A DNA stretch of 34,535 nt, taken from Gemmatimonadota bacterium. GTDB taxonomy: Bacteria > 4572-55 > J002. Positions 1 through 7,322 of the stretch are shown piece by piece; position 1 is the first letter of the stretch, and each line of letters begins with the position of its first letter. Below the pieces are notes generated by a model that was not told where the DNA came from, made no database searches, and worked only from the letters and a program-made list of their open reading frames with translations. The stretch covers positions 1 through 34,535 of the forward strand of contig RFFQ01000135.1 of NCBI GenBank assembly GCA_003697105.1, read 5' to 3'. A program made the translations under genes and the position numbers.

Positions 1-176
1 AATCAAAAACCATCTCTCCGGAATTGGCGCTATTCATACTGCCTAAAAGGTCACTTTTGGCGAAGGTATTGGCAGTTGTTTGAATTTATCGACCTATAAG
101 TCGGTGAATGGGGTAGGACGAATAAACCAAAATAATACGCTGGGCGGTTTACAGAAAAGTTTCAATTAGTTCAAAT

Positions 177-210
177 AAACCCTTAGGATATAAAAACATC
201 CTAAGGGTTT
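177..210 (-). terminator. Hairpin terminator after the TIR-WD40 gene
   Basis: A perfect 13-bp inverted repeat (177-189 pairing with 198-210) encloses an 8-base loop. Both arms carry AAACCC / GGGTTT ends, so the transcript on either strand ends the stem in U residues. It lies 11 bases past the stop of the leftward TIR-WD40 gene, so it most likely ends that operon. The symmetry means it could also stop transcription entering from the left edge. The 176 bases to its left show no supportable gene. Confidence 0.75.
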
Positions 211-221
211 CGTCTATTTCA

Positions 222-3200
222 CTATGGAGATTGGCACAAAGTTCGGTCTTCTGTGCTGACACGAGGGTTGTAGCGAAGATAATCTGCAACCCAATTACAT
301 CCCCATTCTAGCAACGCATCCAATCCGTCCTCTTTGCCCAGAGCGGGGTGTAGGATATTTTCTAAATTCCAAATTTTGACCTCATCTTCACTGGCAGAGG
401 CGATGGTCTTATTGTCGTTGCTGAAATTGATGTCCATGATTTTCGTATGATGTCCGGTAAATGTTGTCACTTTTTCCCCATTGGTTCGCCACAAAATGAT
501 TTGGTTATCCGTACTCGCGGAGATAATCAGGTTGCCATCAACACTGAACCCGACGCTGGTCACTTTGGATTGGTGACCGCGAAAGGTGCGAATGAGATTG
601 CCCTCCACATCCCACAACTGGATTTGATGGTTGACATTCCCCGTCAAGATATGACTGCCGTCTGGGCTGAAGGCAATTGCCGATAAACTCGTTTGGGGGT
701 CCCCAAATGAGCGGATTTTATCCCCCTTGATATTCCACAATGTGACATAACCATCCCAACCCGAGGCTGCAAGTATTTCACCGCTGGGATGAAAGGCAAC
801 ACCGGTCATTTCGTCGGGATGGATTAAGGTGCGGAGCAGTTTGCCCGTTTTGCTCCACAGTTTTATCGTCTGGTCAACACTGGCAGAAGCCATCAGGTTT
901 CCATCCGGGCTGAAAGCGACATCCCAAATCCAGTCCTGGTGCCCACTCAATGTTTTTAGCAGCTTGCCGGTGCGACTCCATATTTTCATGGTTTGATCTG
1001 CGGAAGCGGTGATGAGCTGGTCGCCGCTGGGACTGAATGTGACATGGTAAATCACATCTGAATGAGCTTGCCAGGATCGTAATGGTTTGCCGTTGGCTTC
1101 CCACAGTTGAACGACTCCTTGTTCGGTGGCAGTGGCGAGCCGGTTGCCATCGGGACTGAAAGTAACACTGGTTAAATGCGGTGTCTCCGGGAACAATCGG
1201 TTTTGTTCGGTTACTTCTGCGGCGAGTTCTTCCAACATCTGTTGAACCTTTTGTTGTAGCTCTAGGGGAATTTCGGCTTGCGAGAGCCGTTGTCCCGCCT
1301 TAATAGCGGCAATTAAGGCGCCGAGTTGATCCATGGCGTCACGGTGTTGCTTGGCTTGGTCTAATAATATCTTAATTTGTCCCTGTACCGCTAAATTCCG
1401 CTGTTCCTCCGCAATTTTTTTTTGCCGGAGGGCTTCTTGTTTGTTTTGAATGGCGATTTCGCGCTCTTGTTCGGCGATGGCTTTCTGCCGGAGGGCTTCT
1501 TGTTTGTTTTGAATGGCGACTTCACGTTCTTGTTCAGCGATGGCTTTCTGCCGGATGGCTTCTTTTTCGTTTGCCTCGGCGATTGCTTTTTGTTTGATGG
1601 CCTCTTGCTCATTGATGACGGCAATCTGCCGTTGCTTCACCGCTTCTGCTCGCTGGAACAGGGCAATAACCGCCAGACACGAGACGATGACCGCTACGGC
1701 GATCACGGCTCCCATCATAATTTTACGGCGTCGCTCTTTGGCACGGAAGGCGGCTTCAATAGCATCTTTGCTGGTTTGGATGAATTCCTTTTGGATGGCG
1801 GTGGGAGCAGGTGTTTTATGGTGCTCTATGGCTTCTGTCAGCCACATTTCTGCCGCCGTAAATTCCCGCCCGCGCAGGAGCAAATCCCGACTTTTTTCGT
1901 GGGCTTCCCATTCAATGGCGCGTTGCGACCACTTCGTATGGCTTTTCACATGTTCGCGATCGGTATCAAGCGTCCGTACCAATTCGCTGAATGCGGCTTG
2001 AAAATCGCCGCGACGGCTCTCAAAATCGATCCACTGTACCGATTTTAAGCCCTCCGGCAATCTATCCTGCTCCACGGAGCGATATAATACCGGAATAATC
2101 CGCTTATTTAACTTCTGGGCATATTCTACCTCTTCTACACAGAATTCCGATTCCACGGCATGGGGTGAAATCACAAAAACGATGTTGTCGGAGGATTCAA
2201 TCCCTTGAAAAATTTCACTTTGAAAATCCGACCCAAAATCGATACTTTCTTGATCGAACCAGGTGATTTTTCCTTGCAGTTGTAACTGCTCGTTGAGAAG
2301 GCGGCAAAAATCTCCATCCGCCCGTGAATAGGAGAGGAAAACATCCGCTGTCGTATCTGGGGGTTGGTTTTCACTCTCTTCGATGAATTCTTTATGGATC
2401 GGTAGCATCGGGTGGTCAGGGTGCTTATCCGCTAACCGTACCCATGCCTGAGCATTTTTGAGTTCATGTCCCCGTAATAAGATACCCGGATTTTTATTTT
2501 GGCGTTCCCAGCGTAACGCCTTGACCAACAGCATCTTATGTTGATAGTAATAATCCCGATCCCGGTGTAGTTCGTAAAGGAGTTTGTCGATACCCTTGTA
2601 ATAGGTTTCATCCGCATCATCTTCAGATTTGGGGAGAATATCAATAAATTGTACTTTTCGGATTTCGGGCGGCAGGGTGTTCAAGTCGGTGGGTGCCACC
2701 ACCAACATGATAATTCGTTTTTTCAATTGTGTCGCATAGGCTAATTCTTGTTGGCAATATTCGGATTCCAAAGAGTCGGGGGAGAGTAGAAAGACCACAT
2801 TGGTCGTTTCTTCAATTCCTTTGTTAATTTCTTCCTGAAATTCTACGCCGGTGCGGATATCGGTGAGGTTTGTCCAGACGGTCAGACTGTTGCGCATTAA
2901 GGATTGCTTGATCTTTTCCATCATTTCTGTATTCTGGGTGGAATAGCTCAAAAACACGTCTGTAACCAATCCTTGTGCATTTTTGATGCTCTCGGTGATG
3001 TACTCCGCATGGAGCAAGGTTGGTTCGCAGGGTGCTTGCTGGGTGTCAAAGCGTTGTTTTAACCACTTTTCCGCCTGAATCCGGTTTTCTCCAGTGAGTA
3101 AGTATTCGACGCGTTTTTGGTGCCGTTCCCAATAAAGCGCTTGGGTCAGGATTTGGGTATGCAACTTCACATAATCTTCATGCCGGTGCAAAAGTTCCAC

Positions 3201-3638
3201 AAGTCCTGAAAACGCCTGCTCGAAATTATCCACCGCTTCGTATTGATCTTGAGGTACCTCCGGATCGTACTTTTCGCGCATGTAAATCCAGTTGATCTTA
3301 CCAATTACCGGATGGATGCTGTCCCACAACCCTTCGGGTTCTACATGCAAAATGGGGATGATGCGCTTGTTACGCCGCACGGCTAATTCGATTTCTTTTA
3401 AGCAATATTCGGATTTCACCGAGTGCGGCGCTATTATGAAAATAAAATTATGAGCTTTTTCGATTCCATCATCAATCTGATTTTGAAAATCAACCCCCAA
3501 CGGGATGTCATTCTGATCAAACCAAACTTGGAAGCCACTTTCCTGCAACCGGTTGTGTAATTTCGTCGCAAATGCTTTGCTTTCTGCACGACCGTAAGAA
3601 ATAAACACATCATTATGCCCAATCAAATTTTCCATCAT
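222..3638 (-). CDS. Triple-TIR, single-membrane-segment, WD40 repeat protein
   Basis: 1138 residues. Three TIR domains start near residues 10, 227 and 431 (each opens with V-F-x-S-Y) and each is followed by a similar helical linker ending in an LL-x-G ... W-L ... P ... EFI/EYI pattern, so the TIR-plus-linker unit of about 210 residues was triplicated. All three keep a Glu three residues after a Cys (C79/E82, C295/E298, C500/E503), the place of the catalytic Glu in NAD-cleaving TIRs. A basic patch (R637-K639) precedes one hydrophobic segment (about 640-661), then a coiled coil with 21-residue repeats (about 664-760), then seven WD40 blades (about 820-1091) and a Cys-containing tail (GCNW, residues 1113-1116) that I have seen on other bacterial WD40 proteins. 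The first ATG sits behind AGAGGT with good spacing and overlaps the stop of the upstream pseudouridine synthase gene by 4 bases (ATGA). TIR proteins are often NADase or signalling effectors in defence; function here is inferred. No STAND NTPase domain is visible. Confidence 0.9.
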   Translation of the reverse strand: MMENLIGHNDVFISYGRAESKAFATKLHNRLQESGFQVWFDQNDIPLGVDFQNQIDDGIEKAHNFIFIIAPHSVKSEYCLKEIELAVRRNKRIIPILHVEPEGLWDSIHPVIGKINWIYMREKYDPEVPQDQYEAVDNFEQAFSGLVELLHRHEDYVKLHTQILTQALYWERHQKRVEYLLTGENRIQAEKWLKQRFDTQQAPCEPTLLHAEYITESIKNAQGLVTDVFLSYSTQNTEMMEKIKQSLMRNSLTVWTNLTDIRTGVEFQEEINKGIEETTNVVFLLSPDSLESEYCQQELAYATQLKKRIIMLVVAPTDLNTLPPEIRKVQFIDILPKSEDDADETYYKGIDKLLYELHRDRDYYYQHKMLLVKALRWERQNKNPGILLRGHELKNAQAWVRLADKHPDHPMLPIHKEFIEESENQPPDTTADVFLSYSRADGDFCRLLNEQLQLQGKITWFDQESIDFGSDFQSEIFQGIESSDNIVFVISPHAVESEFCVEEVEYAQKLNKRIIPVLYRSVEQDRLPEGLKSVQWIDFESRRGDFQAAFSELVRTLDTDREHVKSHTKWSQRAIEWEAHEKSRDLLLRGREFTAAEMWLTEAIEHHKTPAPTAIQKEFIQTSKDAIEAAFRAKERRRKIMMGAVIAVAVIVSCLAVIALFQRAEAVKQRQIAVINEQEAIKQKAIAEANEKEAIRQKAIAEQEREVAIQNKQEALRQKAIAEQEREIAIQNKQEALRQKKIAEEQRNLAVQGQIKILLDQAKQHRDAMDQLGALIAAIKAGQRLSQAEIPLELQQKVQQMLEELAAEVTEQNRLFPETPHLTSVTFSPDGNRLATATEQGVVQLWEANGKPLRSWQAHSDVIYHVTFSPSGDQLITASADQTMKIWSRTGKLLKTLSGHQDWIWDVAFSPDGNLMASASVDQTIKLWSKTGKLLRTLIHPDEMTGVAFHPSGEILAASGWDGYVTLWNIKGDKIRSFGDPQTSLSAIAFSPDGSHILTGNVNHQIQLWDVEGNLIRTFRGHQSKVTSVGFSVDGNLIISASTDNQIILWRTNGEKVTTFTGHHTKIMDINFSNDNKTIASASEDEVKIWNLENILHPALGKEDGLDALLEWGCNWVADYLRYNPRVSTEDRTLCQSP
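1424..1549. repeat. 63-bp tandem repeat inside the coiled coil of the TIR-WD40 gene
   Basis: Two near-identical 63-bp units begin at 1424 and 1487, and a more diverged third begins at 1550. They encode 21-residue units of the form RQKAIAEQERE-V/I-AIQNKQEAL at residues about 696-716 and 717-737. The repeat is in frame, so unit gain or loss would change the length of the coiled-coil stalk without breaking the gene. Confidence 0.85.
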
Positions 3639-4390
3639 TTCTGACCTCTGAATTTACTTTTTCTTTCTGGGTCTGACAACCGGAGATGCCGCCGAAGTTG
3701 GTTGACCTCAGGGCGCGTCAACGGTCGAGATTCTCCGGGAGATAAATCTCCCAATGATAGTGTTCCAAATTGGGTGCGCTTGAGTGCGATAACAGGATGC
3801 CCGATAGCTTTACACATGCGCCGTACCTGCCGTTTACGTCCTTCATGGATGACAATTTGGAGGCACGTCGTGTTCGTATTTTTCTGGAGGATGCTCACGG
3901 TGGCGGGTGCCGTCCACCCATCTTCCAACAACAGACCTTGCCTCAACCGCTGTAAATCGGTCTCCGCCGGTTGTCCTTCTACTTCCGCAATGTATGTTTT
4001 TTCGACACCATATTTAGGGTGAGTCAAGTGATAGGTCATTTGACCGGAATTTGTGAACAACAGCAAGCCTTCGGTATCCCGGTCCAGCCGCCCGACCGGA
4101 TACAACCGGTACGGCATATCCGGCAGTAGCTCCATCACTGTGGGGCGTCCTTGCGGATCAGAGACGGTGGTGACGTACCCCATCGGCTTGTTGAGCATGA
4201 TGAAAAGCTCGGTTTCCGGCAACAAGACCGGTTGGTGATCCACTTCAACCCGGTCGGTCTCCGGGTTGACGGTGTACGAAAAATCGGTGACCGTTTTTCC
4301 ATTGATTTTAACCCGCCCCGTTTTGATGTATTTATCACATTTACGGCGAGATGCTAAACCCGTTTGAGCTAAAAATCGGTTTAAACGCAT
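3635..4390 (-). CDS. rluB: 23S rRNA pseudouridine synthase, RluB/RsuA family
   Basis: 251 residues. An N-terminal S4 RNA-binding domain (about 1-60, beginning MRLNRFLAQTGLASRRKCD) is followed by the RsuA/RluB catalytic domain. The family signature GRLDRDTEGLLL (100-111) holds the catalytic Asp at D103, and the C-terminal HEGRKRQVRRM motif is intact. The enzyme converts a uridine of 23S rRNA to pseudouridine; the exact target (RluB versus RluE/F or RsuA for 16S) cannot be fixed from sequence, but length and S4 domain suit RluB. It starts 7 bases after the STAS gene stop and its TGA overlaps the ATG of the TIR-WD40 gene, so all are probably on one transcript. No strong Shine-Dalgarno precedes its ATG, which suggests coupling to the gene before it. 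Confidence 0.9.
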   Translation of the reverse strand: MRLNRFLAQTGLASRRKCDKYIKTGRVKINGKTVTDFSYTVNPETDRVEVDHQPVLLPETELFIMLNKPMGYVTTVSDPQGRPTVMELLPDMPYRLYPVGRLDRDTEGLLLFTNSGQMTYHLTHPKYGVEKTYIAEVEGQPAETDLQRLRQGLLLEDGWTAPATVSILQKNTNTTCLQIVIHEGRKRQVRRMCKAIGHPVIALKRTQFGTLSLGDLSPGESRPLTRPEVNQLRRHLRLSDPERKSKFRGQK

Positions 4391-4397
4391 GATGTTA

Positions 4398-5318
4398 TTA
4401 TGATTCCGGTGTGTTGGTGCCTTCGACTGTTGTGGTTTCTACATCAACTACTTTGAACCCTAAATGCTCAAAGGCTTCCAGCAGACCCCGTTGTAGCGTA
4501 CTGCGCGTGATGACACCGGTTAAGTCGATGCCAATTTGGACAATCGTTTGGGCAATTTGCGGGCTGATACCCACGATAATACATTCTGCCCCTAACAGCC
4601 GCACGGCTTCCACGGTTTTGATCATGTGATTGGCAACTTCGGTATCCACCAGCGGTACACCGGTAATATCCAAAATCACGATTTGTGCTTTGTGATCGAC
4701 AATGCTTTGCAGGATATTTTCCATCACCTGATCCGCCCGGCGACTATCAATTGTGCCGATTAAGGGCAGGGTTAGCACCCCTTCCCAAATTTGGATCACC
4801 GGAGTGGAAAGTTCCAGCATCAAGGCTTGTTGTTCTTCAATGTATTTGATTTGCTCGGTGAGCTGGGTTTCGATGGCATGCCGTTCCGCTGCGAACGTTT
4901 CGTACTGGATTTTCTGGATTAACACATCAATATCATTCCGTAAATGCCCAAATCCGCGATACGCCGCCTCCAACTTGAGGAGCAACTGGTCAACCGGCTC
5001 ATCGTGTTGCTGTTTGATGCAGGCTAATGTGGAATCTTGCAAGACCAACACAGATGCCTGAATACCGTCCAGAGGTTTGCCGAGATCAAGATAGGTTTCG
5101 ATCATGTCCCGAAAATAATCTTCCGGTAAATAGTTCTCGCTTTTGAAAGCGGCGATCAGATCGGTCATGAATTCATCAAAGCCGCGACGCAGATCGGCTC
5201 GGTCTCGCGCCGCATGACTGGCGTTGACGGCATCACGGTGTTCGTAGTAGCTTTCAAAAATCGCGTCCAGATGGGTGGTCATAAATTCGGCTAATTCTGC
5301 CAATCCCTTTTGGCTCAT
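4398..5318 (-). CDS. RsbR-like stressosome protein (RsbRD N-terminal domain plus STAS)
   Basis: 306 residues. The N-terminal half (about 1-135) is all-helical and resembles the RsbRD-type sensor domain (H17, Y24-Y25 region, R39-R45 basic cluster). A helical linker leads to a C-terminal STAS domain (about 173-285) with the typical LPLIGTID, LDITGVPLVDT and GISPQIAQTIV strings. By recalled alignment to B. subtilis RsbRA, the two RsbT-phosphorylated threonines correspond to S192 and T226, 34 residues apart as in RsbRA; the first is Ser here. Such proteins build stressosomes with RsbS and are phosphorylated by RsbT; neither partner is in this window. AGAGG precedes the ATG by 5 bases. It lies 19 bases after nnr and 7 bases before rluB, inside the same leftward operon. 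Confidence 0.85.
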   Translation of the reverse strand: MSQKGLAELAEFMTTHLDAIFESYYEHRDAVNASHAARDRADLRRGFDEFMTDLIAAFKSENYLPEDYFRDMIETYLDLGKPLDGIQASVLVLQDSTLACIKQQHDEPVDQLLLKLEAAYRGFGHLRNDIDVLIQKIQYETFAAERHAIETQLTEQIKYIEEQQALMLELSTPVIQIWEGVLTLPLIGTIDSRRADQVMENILQSIVDHKAQIVILDITGVPLVDTEVANHMIKTVEAVRLLGAECIIVGISPQIAQTIVQIGIDLTGVITRSTLQRGLLEAFEHLGFKVVDVETTTVEGTNTPES

Positions 5319-5337
5319 AGTAACCTCTTGTCATGGG

Positions 5338-6915
5338 TTATGAAGGTGAATCTGTCAGACTCATAAATACTTTCGGTATCGATTGAATTATATCTGAGGG
5401 AATCAAACTGCGTTCACCCTGTAATGTTCGCGCCATATCACCGGCGAAACCATGCACAAAAACGCCTGCTTGTGCTGCGGAGCTTGCCGGTAACCCTTGC
5501 GCTAGAAAGGTAGCGATGATACCGGTGAGCACATCTCCTGAGCCCGCCGTTGCCATCCCCGCATTGCCGGTGGAATTAATCGAAACCTGCCCGGTGGGGG
5601 AGGCGATAATCGATCCTGCTCCTTTAAGAACAATTGTGACACCCCACTCTTGGGCCTTTTCCCGGGCGATTTCCAGCCGGTTGGGGTGGATGTCGGCTAT
5701 CGAACGTCCGATCAACCGCGCAAACTCACCGAGATGAGGTGTTAATACCAGTTGTTTGCTTTTTTTGTGTTTCAAAACGGTCATATTTGTGGTAAGGGCG
5801 TTTAAGCCGTCGGCATCAATAATCAGGGGTTGCTCGACCGTTTCGACCAAGTGGTGGATGAGGGTTTGCGTTTCCTTATCCGTGGAGAGCCCGGGACCCA
5901 CCGCGAGGCTATCGGCGTGTTGTGCCAACCTCAGAATTGGATCGTGTGCCGTGGGGTGTAATGCTCCGGTTTGGGTGGGGGGGAGTGCTGCTTTGACCAC
6001 TTCGGTCAGTTTGATTTCCATAATATCGCGGATGGTTGCCGGCATCGCTAACGTAACATAACCTGCGCCTGCACGGTATGCTGCCTGACATGTCAGCGTC
6101 GCGGCGCCGGTCATTCCCGGCGAACCTGCAACAACCAACACTTTGCCGCAGGACCCTTTGTGCGCGTCTAGTGGGCGGGAGGGTAACAACCGGCGGATAT
6201 AACCGGAGGTTAGCCAATCGATGGTAAGGTTAGGGTCTTCCGTTAATGAGCGAGGAAAGCCAATATCTAAAATATGCAAGTGACCCACATACATACTGCC
6301 CGGTGGAATCAATTGCCCAATTTTGGGGAGTCCCATCGTGCAGGTGAGGTCTGCCCGCACGCAGACACCTGCCACTGCGCCGGTATCGGTGTTGAGTCCC
6401 GATGGCACATCGACCGCCACAACCGGTTTTTGGCTCGTGTTTATCCATTCAATTATCTCGGCGACAAACCCGCGCACCGCCCCTTTAATACCGGTACCAA
6501 AAATGGCATCGACCAGCACATCGGCTGGGGTTAGATCGGTTTGCGGAAGTGACTCGGGGGTAAGGACTTCCATTGGTATCTGCAATTGGTGGCAAATGTC
6601 CGCATTCAAGCGGGCATCGCCGCGGAGTTGATCGATTGGGGTGAGCATCAGCAATTTGACCGTCCACCCCCAGTTGTGCAGATGCCGGGCAATGACAAAG
6701 CCATCCCCGCCATTATTCCCTTTGCCGGTGAAAATGTACGCAATTCTACCGGTAAATTCTGCGTGGATGATTTGGGCCGTGAGGTGTCCGGCATTTTCCA
6801 TCAGCACCGCACCGGGGATGCCAATCTCGTTGATGGTTAGGGCATCGATCTGCTGCATTTGAACGGCAGAGACCACCTTATAATTGCTACCAGATGGGGG
6901 GATGTAATGTTTCAT
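5338..6915 (-). CDS. nnr: Bifunctional NAD(P)H-hydrate epimerase / ADP-dependent dehydratase
   Basis: Two-domain repair enzyme for damaged (hydrated) NADH and NADPH. The N-terminal YjeF_N epimerase domain has GKGNNGGDGF (64-73 counting from the chosen ATG) and a DVPSGLNTDTG loop. The C-terminal ribokinase-like YjeF_C dehydratase domain (from about residue 245) has VVAGSPGMTGAA, LTPHLGEF and the nucleotide/catalytic motif AGSGDVLTG with D461. Length of 525 residues fits the fused family. The reading frame extends 8 codons upstream to a TTG at 6939, but that has no ribosome-binding site, so ATG at 6915 is preferred, with modest support (weak AAGA upstream). It is the first gene of the leftward operon that ends with the TIR-WD40 gene. 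Confidence 0.92.
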   Translation of the reverse strand: MKHYIPPSGSNYKVVSAVQMQQIDALTINEIGIPGAVLMENAGHLTAQIIHAEFTGRIAYIFTGKGNNGGDGFVIARHLHNWGWTVKLLMLTPIDQLRGDARLNADICHQLQIPMEVLTPESLPQTDLTPADVLVDAIFGTGIKGAVRGFVAEIIEWINTSQKPVVAVDVPSGLNTDTGAVAGVCVRADLTCTMGLPKIGQLIPPGSMYVGHLHILDIGFPRSLTEDPNLTIDWLTSGYIRRLLPSRPLDAHKGSCGKVLVVAGSPGMTGAATLTCQAAYRAGAGYVTLAMPATIRDIMEIKLTEVVKAALPPTQTGALHPTAHDPILRLAQHADSLAVGPGLSTDKETQTLIHHLVETVEQPLIIDADGLNALTTNMTVLKHKKSKQLVLTPHLGEFARLIGRSIADIHPNRLEIAREKAQEWGVTIVLKGAGSIIASPTGQVSINSTGNAGMATAGSGDVLTGIIATFLAQGLPASSAAQAGVFVHGFAGDMARTLQGERSLIPSDIIQSIPKVFMSLTDSPS

Positions 6916-6970
6916 AATGATTTTATCTTGTTGTTTCAAACGTTGTTTGTTGCTGACTGGGGGGACTTGC

Positions 6971-6992
6971 CGTGTATAATTCGTGTATAATT
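6971..6992. repeat. Two direct 11-bp repeats in the divergent intergenic region
   Basis: CGTGTATAATT occurs twice, head to tail (6971-6981 and 6982-6992), about 60 bases upstream of the nnr start. Each unit contains TATAAT on the plus strand and TTATAC on the minus strand. The 11-bp step is one helical turn, so it could be a binding site for a dimeric regulator or a doubled -10 element. No -35 at standard distance is obvious for either unit. Confidence 0.5.
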
Positions 6993-7244
6993 AAGGTTAT
7001 TTGGTGATCCGGCAATCAGTAAGAGATTTGCTGACATGCCGTTTACATGCGATGATGTCCTTTGTGAACGTGTACCATCGCATCTCCTCTAGCCCGCAAG
7101 CGGGTAATGGTACCAAAATCCACAGTGCCCGGAACTGGTGCTTACATTATGGCAAACTTAGACCCGTTTTGCAAGGTAAAAATGAATGGGATTCTACCTG
7201 CCGGCAGTTCCGTCTGAAAACTACGGATTGTTCTCAAAAAAGGG
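6993..7244. other. Non-coding divergent spacer between nnr and the TPR gene
   Basis: No convincing gene lies between the direct repeats and the TPR promoter. Visible structure: a short hairpin CCCGC-AA-GCGGG near 7093-7104, a 10-bp palindrome CTGCCGGCAG at 7198-7207, and an 8-bp inverted repeat CGGAACTG / CAGTTCCG (7130-7137 with 7205-7212) that would close a structure of about 80 bases. I do not recognise a known riboswitch or small RNA family. A TTG-initiated frame of 102 codons (7001-7309) crosses it but runs over the promoter and was rejected. Confidence 0.45.
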
Positions 7245-7273
7245 TTGATTTTTTGAGATTTTTCGGATATAAT
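7245..7273 (+). promoter_or_regulatory. Sigma-70-type promoter for the TPR-hpf-hprK-HPr run
   Basis: TTGATT (7245-7250), 17-base spacer, then perfect TATAAT (7268-7273). Transcription would start near 7280, about 43 bases before the ATG at 7323, leaving AAGGA (7308-7312) as ribosome-binding site. No terminator is evident between the TPR gene and hpf, so it may serve those genes too. Confidence 0.75.
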
Positions 7274-7322
7274 GCCAGACAGAACTCAGATTTGACCTCC
7301 CTGATATAAGGACAGCCTTGAC

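Noticed and set aside
1-176. Possible 3' end of a gene entering from the left edge
   Set aside because: All three forward frames reach a stop within about 100 bases and none shows a recognisable protein end; the edge is too short to judge.
1422-2048. Forward open frame of 208 codons opposite the TIR-WD40 gene
   Set aside because: It is the antisense of the coiled-coil repeats and TIR3 region; its repetitive hydrophobic translation follows from the 63-bp repeats, and it has no ribosome-binding site.
7001-7309. Open frame of 102 codons in the nnr/TPR spacer
   Set aside because: It starts at TTG without a ribosome-binding site, has an unusual composition, and overlaps the clear TPR promoter at 7245-7273.
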